DNA of 64,000 nt from Chrysaora quinquecirrha (Eukaryota; Cnidaria; Scyphozoa; Semaeostomeae; Pelagiidae): assembly GCA_014526335.1 (NCBI GenBank), contig JACTAT010000061.1:2599553-2663552 (forward strand), written 5' to 3'. The translations under genes and the position numbers were made by a program. The notes under the pieces were generated by a model. It made no database searches and was not told the DNA's origin. It was given only the letters and a program-made list of their open reading frames with translations. Below, in pieces: positions 58,001 through 64,000 of the stretch. How positions within the stretch are numbered: the stretch's first letter is position 1; each line of letters opens with the position of its first letter.

Positions 58001-58790
58001 ATGCAATCAGAAGGTCTCACAGATCATCAGAAAACTGAATTACTCAAGACATTTCAGAACAAAGAGGTATGTTGCTTATTTGTTTTGATTTGCTTCAAGT
58101 TGTTTGCTTCAACACTGTTTCAAAACTTGACCACGCTTCTTTACAAGTAACCTAGACTTATTACCTGAGTCCCAGTTATCGCTCATGAGACCGAGGCCAA
58201 CACTAAAATGAGACCAAACTGGGACTCACAAAAGATTAGCTGAAAAGCTGGTCAGCTTGCCCAGGAAATCCCGGGCGCCAATCGGAGAGCAGCTTGTCCA
58301 GATCCCGCATTCTGATTGGCTTATTCAGCCATTTCGATCCATCACGTGCCACTTTCCGTTTATTTTTCTGAAAAGTGACCCCCCAGGATTACCTAAGATT
58401 TTCGGTTGGCAAAATGGAGAGAAACTGTGGGGAAACTGAGGAAATTGATTAGGGGGTTTATATGCTCCCCTGTTTCCTTGAGAAAATCCTCTTCTTCCCC
58501 GGAGTTTTGTAGGCATATTTTTTAGATTGATAGTCAAGCAGATTGATAGGGAGGAACTTACCTGATCCCTGTTTCCCAATGTACCCTTGTTCCCTTATAA
58601 TTTGACCATTATAAATTCTCCTCCTTGCTCTACCCGATTGAAGTGTTTTGAAGATCACGACAATTTACTTTGAGTACCTTTTTTTTAGGACATTCCATCG
58701 TTCGTGGCAGCCTTACAGCAGTTTTTTGGAGACTATCGTTATTACAGACTTATAAATAGCAGTTTACCTAATGGTCCTCTTCATTTATAG
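42383..58790 (+). CDS. XPO6: exportin-6 (actin/profilin nuclear exporter)
   Basis: Importin-beta/exportin family; XPO6 carries actin-profilin out of the nucleus with Ran-GTP. The 24 visible coding exons are 42383-42472, 42870-42980, 43880-44077, 44778-45334, 45775-45946, 47625-47751, 48217-48335, 49270-49390, 49805-49897, 49990-50078, 50632-50850, 51466-51558, 51691-51841, 52449-52595, 53103-53177, 53533-53647, 54186-54341, 54938-55052, 55342-55401, 55595-55706, 56424-56576, 57173-57271, 57836-58066 and 58689-58790. They give about 1,167 residues (human about 1,125). Diagnostic stretches are FYHNMLQFFRND, TSEEFISPREDL, ALAMGCINEIM-like GTLAMGCINEIM, LPWPLVPQEAQ and the C-terminal YRYYRL. The start codon lies in an unplaced upstream exon. 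Exon 4 contains a frame break near 44,940 (in-frame TGA at 44943-44945; the next frame continues the family sequence). The exon 10 donor could also be 50062. Confidence 0.92.
43085..43290. repeat. interspersed repeat family 3 (CTCAGAGTATAAA)
   Basis: Segment with 'ctgacactcctcagagtata' and 'gttgtgttttgaaaatcaat'. Related segments occur at about 37,280-37,440, 46,360-46,570 (opposite strand) and 47,215-47,400. This looks like another non-autonomous element family; the ends are not defined. Confidence 0.5.
43295..43742. mobile_element. CCAAACGATCAAAC MITE, full copy
   Basis: 448 bp from CCCTGGCAAAACAATCAAAC to the complementary GATCGTTTGGCCAGGG. The interior repeats diverged inverted copies of 'caaacattg' and 'caatgtttg' around 'tttggccac'. 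It has no coding capacity. Lies in XPO6 intron 2, and is one of more than ten pieces of this family in the window. Confidence 0.8.
44130..44363. mobile_element. MITE partial copy
   Basis: Same family as 43295-43742. The right end 'gctcgtttggccagagcc' is kept and the left end is degraded near the exon 3 donor of XPO6. Confidence 0.6.
45466..45694. mobile_element. MITE copy, shorter version
   Basis: Left end CCCTGGCCAAACATTGTTGG, right end 'ccaacaatgtttgatcattt' then 'ggc'. About 229 bp, roughly half the length of the copy at 43295. In XPO6 intron 4. Confidence 0.75.
47918..48100. mobile_element. MITE partial copy
   Basis: Left-end-like 'ggccttgaccgaacattg' followed by family interior. The right end is missing. 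In XPO6 intron 6. Confidence 0.5.
48362..48775 (+). mobile_element. SINE family 1 copy split by an insert
   Basis: The head, B box GGTTCGAGCCC and core are at 48362-48462. The conserved tail ('gagatcctagcgactggcgc' to 'tttcactaccttcacc') resumes at 48722-48775. The intervening 260 bp is unrelated to the SINE and looks like a later insertion. Confidence 0.65.
49019..49260 (+). mobile_element. SINE family 2, tRNA-like head
   Basis: Has a Pol III A box (TGTAGCTCAGTGG at about 49,139) and B box (GGTTCGAGTCCC at about 49,184), then a body with 'ttattgtggtatgacacttg'. An inverted copy of the B-box end (GTGGCATACCACAATAAAGT, then 'gggactcgaac') lies at 49023-49052, so the element has a palindromic arrangement. 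The final 'caactatgtttcttgtag' runs straight into XPO6 exon 8. Confidence 0.7.
51955..52320. repeat. (AACT)n microsatellite/minisatellite
   Basis: About 365 bp of ACTA/AACT repeats with a (AAAT)n patch at 52,050-52,080, in XPO6 intron 13. Confidence 0.95.
52692..53085 (+). mobile_element. SINE family 2 copy, diverged
   Basis: Contains 'gtggaaaaatctatcccagt', 'agccttgggcggtattcg', the A-box-like 'gagctcttccgttcagttg' and, at its right end in reverse, 'gtggcttaccaaaatagatg'. It abuts XPO6 exon 15 (53103). Confidence 0.6.
54385..54890. repeat. degenerate ~30-bp minisatellite (TGTAATGGTTTCAT)
   Basis: About 16 diverged units such as 'tgtagtggtttcatgcttga' and 'tactgtagtggattcgtctg' in XPO6 intron 17. 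Similar in unit and phase to the arrays at 23,225 and 62,650. Confidence 0.65.
55845..56270. mobile_element. CCAAACGATCAAAC MITE, full copy with flank repeat
   Basis: 426 bp from GGCCCCGGCCAAACGATCAA to GATCGTTTGGCCAGGGCC, in XPO6 intron 20. About 45 bp on the left (55793-55840, 'ttatgagacaagattttgct') recurs on the right (56271-56316, 'ttatgaaacaagattctgct') with about five mismatches. Confidence 0.8.
56590..57150. repeat. degenerate minisatellite (GGTAATGGCATTGTTGAT)
   Basis: Long run of diverged 'ggtaatggcattgttgat' units in XPO6 intron 21, ending at the pyrimidine tract of exon 22. Confidence 0.65.
57300..57760 (-). mobile_element. SINE family 2 pieces, minus
   Basis: Two overlapping diverged pieces with 'caagtggaataccacaggta' then 'ttcgaaccccag', and 'ctgagctaaacagcccattg'. 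These are reverse B-box and A-box regions of family 2. In XPO6 intron 22. Confidence 0.5.
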
Positions 58791-60390
58791 CCTTGGGGTG
58801 AAGCTTATTGTACCTTAATGTTTGTACCTTCTTCTGTTAAAGATGTTTTTATCTGCAGAATTTCAATTTATTTACAAAAATGAAATTTCTTCAAATAAGT
58901 GGTTGGGATCTTCATCAATGGTTTGGATTTAGGATAAAGCTAATGATTTTGGGCAAATTTATGAAATGTTCGTTGCTTAACCATTGTTCGATGCAAAATT
59001 CTCTTCTCAGTCTGTAACTTTTGATTTGCTATTGCATTCGTTTCACAGGAAAACCCAATAGATACTAGAAGTCACTTTCGACACTTTGGTCCTGGTCAAA
59101 CGATCAAACATTGTTTGTCAAACATTTGAAATTTACTTATCAAGCAAATTGTTTAACCGTTTGGCCATAAAGAAAAACAATTCTTGTCAAATATTTTCTT
59201 GCTTAAAATATGTTTGAGCTATTTTGAAAACTTACGCTACAAATTAAGTTCCTGTTGCTTATAAAGCAATTATTTAACGTTTGGCCACGTCACAAAATAT
59301 TGTTTGACAAGCGTACTTTCCTGTGCAATGTTTGCAAACAGCTCAAAACTATGTTTTGCTTGACTTGCGCAAAAATAGGTTTATGTTTCAGGACGCGGCA
59401 AACGATTCTATTTGTTTTTCTTCATTTCTGGTCAATCTCGTCTTATTGAAATTTATTTTATTTCAAAACACAAGAAAGAGACTTCAATAATTCTGAAAAC
59501 TTTTAATTCGCCCCTCACACTAAAAATATGTTTGGGAATCCCTTTTTGAGTAATATTTTCTAAAGCATGCAAAATTTAGATTTTGTTCTTAGCTCTCATA
59601 GTTTGTTAGTGTTATATTTTGATAGTTTTAAACTTTTGTTATGAAATTACTATTTGGGATATTTTCGGTAGAATTTAGAATATATAAACAAAAGAAAAAC
59701 GAAAATAATCGTATTTTTTTAGTGTTGTTTCTATTTTGATATCCTTTCTTGCAATATTGCGTGCTATCAGAAATTTGCTGTCAGTCTGCGCTGCGCTAAT
59801 AATCTACTCAAATTGTTATTCGGCGGTTGATATTCGTGCATTTTTTCACAATGTTTTTCCAAACATAAGCAGGGTAAAAAAAGAGTTCTGAAGGATTTTG
59901 GTTCATTGACTTGAGTATTATTGCTCATCCTATTGCGTCGCTTTGATCATAAATTGCGCATTTTCTTGAGCCCTGGCGAACAGTCAAACATATTTGGAAG
60001 GTCAAACGTTTGAGACTTGCTTTGCTTTCTCAAGCAATGTTTGGCGGTTTGCCCACGTCACAAAACATTGCTAGCAGAGAATCATGGGTAGATTCATTCA
60101 TCAGTATTTGGGAAGAAGTTCAAATATATTATTAGCTTGGCGTGAGCATTAAATGTTTGAGAAGCCATGTGTTGACATGACCAAACAGTAAAACATTTTG
60201 CTTGTGATCGTTTGCGGCAATGATTTTTGACCGTGGACATGAAACAGAGGCTTATAATTGTTGTTGTTGTTGTTTTACCCGTCTCCAAGCTCAAAAGCGA
60301 GTCTTGTTGCTATCCACTCTTCACATTCAAAATGGTAGTTTGTTGAAAAGTTTTTCGGGATAAATTTCATCTGTAAAAAACAGCAAAAAC
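58791..60390. other. spacer XPO6-CFAP52
   Basis: Holds the XPO6 3' flank and two degraded MITE copies of the CCAAACGATCAAAC family at about 59,088-59,410 and 59,971-60,220. No gene is supported. Confidence 0.5.
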
Positions 60391-63300
60391 ATGAGTTCAG
60401 AAGACGTCGAGCAATTGGAACTCGTTTCCACGATTGGTTTTGCTGGTAAGCTATTAAGTTTTGCAAATTCTTATGCATAAATGCCATTAGCTCTTTGATT
60501 TTAGCTGTTGTACCAGTCGCGCAGAAAAATTAGGCCTAGATTTCTAAATCTGTGTTTGCACTTTTCCATTCTTGCAGGCAATGTTCCAGGTGGCTTGCTT
60601 GTTCACCCAGATTCAAATCATCTAATTTATCCTCTTGGAAACACTGTCGTCATTGAAGACCTGATGTCCACGAGACAGGATAGAAGCAGACAGGAGTTTC
60701 TTTCCGGACATACAAACAATGTTTCCTGCTTAGCAGTGTCAAAAAGTGGTCGATTTGTAGCATCTGGTCAGGTCACTCACATGGGATTCAAAGCAGATGT
60801 GATTGTTTGGGATTTTGAAAGAAAGACTCTGTATCAAAAACTGACGTTGCACAAAGTTAAAGTTCAAGCTCTTGCATTCTCTCCAAATGATAAATTCTTG
60901 GTCACACTTGGAGGAGAAGATGATGGGAGGTAAATAAATATTTGGCAAATGTTTCTACTGCATGCTGTTTAGGGCCGCAATGGTGCATCCATGTAACCAC
61001 GACGCCAAAAATTAAACAATAAAACAATAGAAAGAACTACTGCCACCCCCAGAGTCCCACTGTTTCAAGTAAACAAAGTTATCTTGATACTCTCCTAGGG
61101 TAACAAGAGCCTTGAGAAGGGTTCTTCATGAAATGTGATTGACCATACTTCATTGTGAAAAATGAAATGCCGTATTTTTGTAATGTGAAATGTCAGTGGA
61201 AAGACTTTTATCCCTGTAAATCATGATCTTGACCCCCTTATCACCCAATTTCAGGGGCTTTGGAAGCAACACAGGGCAACGGGACAGATACAACAAATTT
61301 GCGGCAAAACAATAGAAAATTAAAAGAGCTTGTAATTTTACCAAGGCAAAGGGGCAATCACCCCCACTGCCCCTGTGCTTCCGGTGCCCCTGCCCTATTC
61401 AATGGTATTTGGTCAATATGCCAACCTCCGATACATCCTGCTTAACATTGTTTGCCTAACATTAACCACAAATTATCTTTGTATATTTCAGTGTTGTTGT
61501 ATGGGACTTGGAAAGCAAAGAAGCCGTTTGTGGTGCTCCTGCTGCTGTGTTGAGTGCTGGTGTGACTTTCTGCATTGCATTTGCAAACAACAGTGACAAT
61601 ATCTTTGTGACAGGAGGAAAGTATGTTGTCTTATTCATAATTAACTGACATTTTCAACAGAAATTTAATTTTCAGAGTATTCGATTCCTGGTGCATTGCT
61701 AAGGTGATGCAAGGATATTGGGTTGTTAAACCTTGGCCAAAAGACTTGACTTTTCATTTCATCTTTCTCTCAACATTTTATTTCAAAATGGAGTGAAAAT
61801 CAAGCATGGTTGGCAAAACGTGTTTTCACTGGATCTTTTCACTTCAATCGACAACACCTTCTTCACTCAACTTTTTTTATCAAGATTAGTCTTCACTCAG
61901 GATCACTCGACACCATCGGACTCACTTGACAAGGTGGCCAAGCTAGTCGATTTTTAACTCGATTGATGTCATTTGGCCAGGGCTTAATGTTTGGCTGCAA
62001 TTCACTTGCCGAAAAATATTCAATTCACCAAAATCAGGAGTTTTTGCCATCTAGAGGTGTTTTATTAGTGCATATTTGGCAATATTATCTGTGAAGCATC
62101 AAGCCATACTCGGGGAACATGTTGCTCACTTGCCACCCTGGGAGACATGCCGAGTACAGTGTCACATGTGACAAGTCTTGTAGTTTAGCCATAGCTTTTT
62201 TAGACAATGAAGACCATTTAATGGGTTAATCTTTCTGTAGCAAGACTCTCAGAGTTTGGGAAATAGATGCAGCAAATCGAATCCTTAGACCAACTGACTG
62301 CAACATGGGCCAACTGAAAAGAATAGTTAAATGCATCCAGGTATTTAGACATACTTTTTGTTTTTTGTTCTTTTTTGCATCGTTGGTCTTTAAAGTTCTT
62401 CTTTGATGTACAGAAATTTAAGTTAAATTTTCAATAAGGAATTCTTGCTGGTATTTTATAGGTTTCCGATGATGATAAATTCATGTTTTGTGGAACAACA
62501 AGTGGAGACATTCTACAGGTATTGTAATAGTTCATATTCCTGTTTGCATATTTTGATGGGGCTACAAATTTTCATATTTATTCTCTCATTCTTTCAGGTT
62601 ATAAAATCATACAGCACTGCCTACTGTCAGCAACAGCTTTTTGCAATCTTCTTTTCTTCGCTATCGTATTCATTATCATTCTCACTTTATAGTGCATTTT
62701 CCAGCATTATATTGCAAACGTTTTTCATCGTCGTCATTCGTCAATCGTCGTCATTTCATGTTGAATTCGCCAGCTTGTTCGTTTCACTTCTTTCTCAAAA
62801 GCATGATCATTTCATATTGTATTTGCCATCATGCTCACTTCATACTGTATTCATCATCAGAGTTTTCATTTCTCTTCGCATTCATTTGCATTTCTTGTTC
62901 GACAGACAGCTTATTTATTTTTGTATTCCTTAATCATAGCATCTTCACCTCATATATCGTTTCCATAAGCATCTGTGCTTCAAGCACTATTCACTGACGT
63001 CTTCATCCAGTAAACAGAAGGTCGATATGGAATAATATGGTACCCTAGTCATACGATTAATCTATCATGGAATCGGAAAGTGCTTGCTTGTTTAAGGAAA
63101 ATCCCATTCTTATATATCCATGATGTATGACTTTTTCATGTAGGTCAACATGCGCACAAAACTACTATGTCATTATGGTCCACCAAAAGAGAAATTCAGC
63201 CAAGGAGTTCTATCATTGGCTCTTGTTAAATCAGGAGACATTTTGGTTGGTGCTGGGGATGGCACGGTGGCAGTTGTAAGAGGAGAAAATTACAAAAAAA

Positions 63301-63945
63301 TCAAGTGAGTATCTTTGGAAATTTTTTTCCTTTAGCTTGGTCATTAGTGCTCCAGCTCATGCATTACTGTATAGGGATATCAATTGTCGTTTATGTTAGT
63401 GACGAATGGCGAACACAAAGATAGATTGTTCAAGTGGCACTCCACAATAGATGGGATTCGAGCCTGAGCACTCAGTGAAATCGCCGCGTAACTCCCGGAG
63501 TCATACAGCCTGTTTGACTTATTCTGTGTGTCGGCTATGATGAGCCTTCTTCAGCACCATGCATACTTGTGTATGTTTGTCATGCATGGAGATATCATTT
63601 TTCGCTTATTTATATAGTGAGAGTTTTGATTTGTATTCTAGATCGGGTGTTTTAGAAAGGGGCATTACGTCACTATCGTTAAGAGGACAAGGTCACCAGG
63701 TAACGGATGACTAATCATTAGTACATTTTTCTATGATTTCAACGTAGAATGTTTGAATACTAGTAGAAATCAATGTTTTATAATTACATCTATCGTTACA
63801 AACTACGTTCATGAACATCAATTTCTTTCTAGTTCTTCGTTGGTACAGAAAAATCAGAAATCTTCAGATTCAACTATGCTGAATTCACCAAAGAGAGAGT
63901 AGCTGCTTGCCATTCTGCTAGTGTTTTGGATATTTCATTTCCACA
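60391..63945 (+). CDS. CFAP52: CFAP52 (WDR16), partial, continues beyond window
   Basis: WD-repeat protein of motile cilia (axonemal doublet microtubules). Exons 60391-60445, 60578-60929, 61492-61620, 62241-62340, 62462-62518, 63144-63304, 63642-63699 and 63833-63945 join in phase and encode the first 341 residues or so, a bit over half of the usual 620. The start MSSEDVEQLELVSTIGFAGNVPGG follows the family pattern. WD blades are marked by FLSGHTNNVSCLAVS...VIVWDF, VQALAFSPNDKFLVTLGGEDDGSVVVWDL, TLRVWEI and FMFCGTTSGDILQVN. The last exon ends on a GTAAG donor in phase 2 at 63946, so the rest is outside. Its presence implies an animal (or life stage) with motile cilia. Confidence 0.95.
61731..61983. 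mobile_element. MITE-related copy, different interior
   Basis: Ends CCTTGGCCAAAAGACTTGAC and 'tgtcatttggccagggctt', in CFAP52 intron 3. The interior ('gacttgacttttcat', 'gtcgatttttaactcgattg') is unlike the other copies, so it may be a subfamily. Confidence 0.5.
62640..63000. repeat. degenerate ~30-bp minisatellite (TTCATATTGTATTCGCC)
   Basis: Diverged units such as 'catttcatattgtatttgcc' and 'cacttcatactgtattcatc' in CFAP52 intron 5. It makes the long artificial Ser/Phe-rich frames there. Confidence 0.6.
63428..63575 (-). mobile_element. SINE family 2 copy, minus
   Basis: Reverse-oriented copy with 'gtggcactccacaatagatg', reverse B box GGGATTCGAGCC and 'cgccgcgtaactcccggagt', in CFAP52 intron 6. 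Confidence 0.6.
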
Positions 63946-64000
63946 GTAAGACATTTTTCATCTTTAGAACATTTGAATTAATCTGCCTATTCAACCTTCT

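Noticed and set aside
1..64000. Bacterial-type operon, prophage or defence system
   Set aside because: All recognisable genes are intron-split animal genes, with no operon-like spacing or phage proteins.

Overview
The window is nuclear DNA from an animal. Every recognisable protein gene is split by GT-AG introns. The gene set is metazoan: a sodium/calcium exchanger with Calx-beta domains, ECSIT, a rhodopsin-class receptor, exportin-6, ZNF598, the ciliary protein CFAP52, RSAD1 and ribosomal protein SA. The AT-rich sequence, human-like intron positions and dense small repeats suggest an invertebrate. A cnidarian is my best guess, but that is an impression rather than a demonstration.

Layout by position. 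1-2,600: an unassigned open frame and an unrecognised lysine/serine-rich gene (minus). 4,920-14,115: a complete SLC8-type Na+/Ca2+ exchanger in ten coding exons (minus). 15,301-20,302: RSAD1/HemW-like radical SAM protein in 17 coding exons (plus). 21,164-23,161: RPSA (minus) without a visible first coding exon. 23,531-27,258: a complete but frameshifted ISL2EU-type DNA transposon carrying a THAP/DDE transposase and a SWIM/YqaJ-type nuclease, facing each other. 28,038-30,604: ECSIT (plus). 30,796-31,580: a 785-bp palindromic element built from short GTGGGTTTTT-type units. 33,001-34,976: class A GPCR in two exons (plus). 35,678-40,186: ZNF598 (minus). 42,383-58,790: exportin-6 in 24 visible coding exons (plus). 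60,391 to the right edge: CFAP52, 3' end outside the window (plus).

The genes are ordinary unrelated housekeeping, signalling and ciliary genes, not an operon or functional cluster. RPSA/ECSIT and ZNF598/XPO6 are divergent pairs that may share promoter regions. RPSA (small ribosomal subunit) and ZNF598 (collided-ribosome ubiquitin ligase) both concern ribosomes, but nothing in the sequence links them.

Introns and spacers are full of repeats: two tRNA-derived SINE families, a MITE family ending in CCCTGGCCAAACGATCAAAC, a foldback MITE, LINE remnants (one nested in a MITE with an 11-bp target duplication), and many trinucleotide, tetranucleotide and degenerate 30-bp tandem arrays. The most informative points are these: the transposon's two genes both have their start codon inside the inverted repeat and would share a leader; the palindromic modular element at 30.8 kb; four PPG(I/M) motifs in ZNF598; and small frame defects in otherwise well-conserved genes (XPO6, RSAD1), which may be assembly errors.
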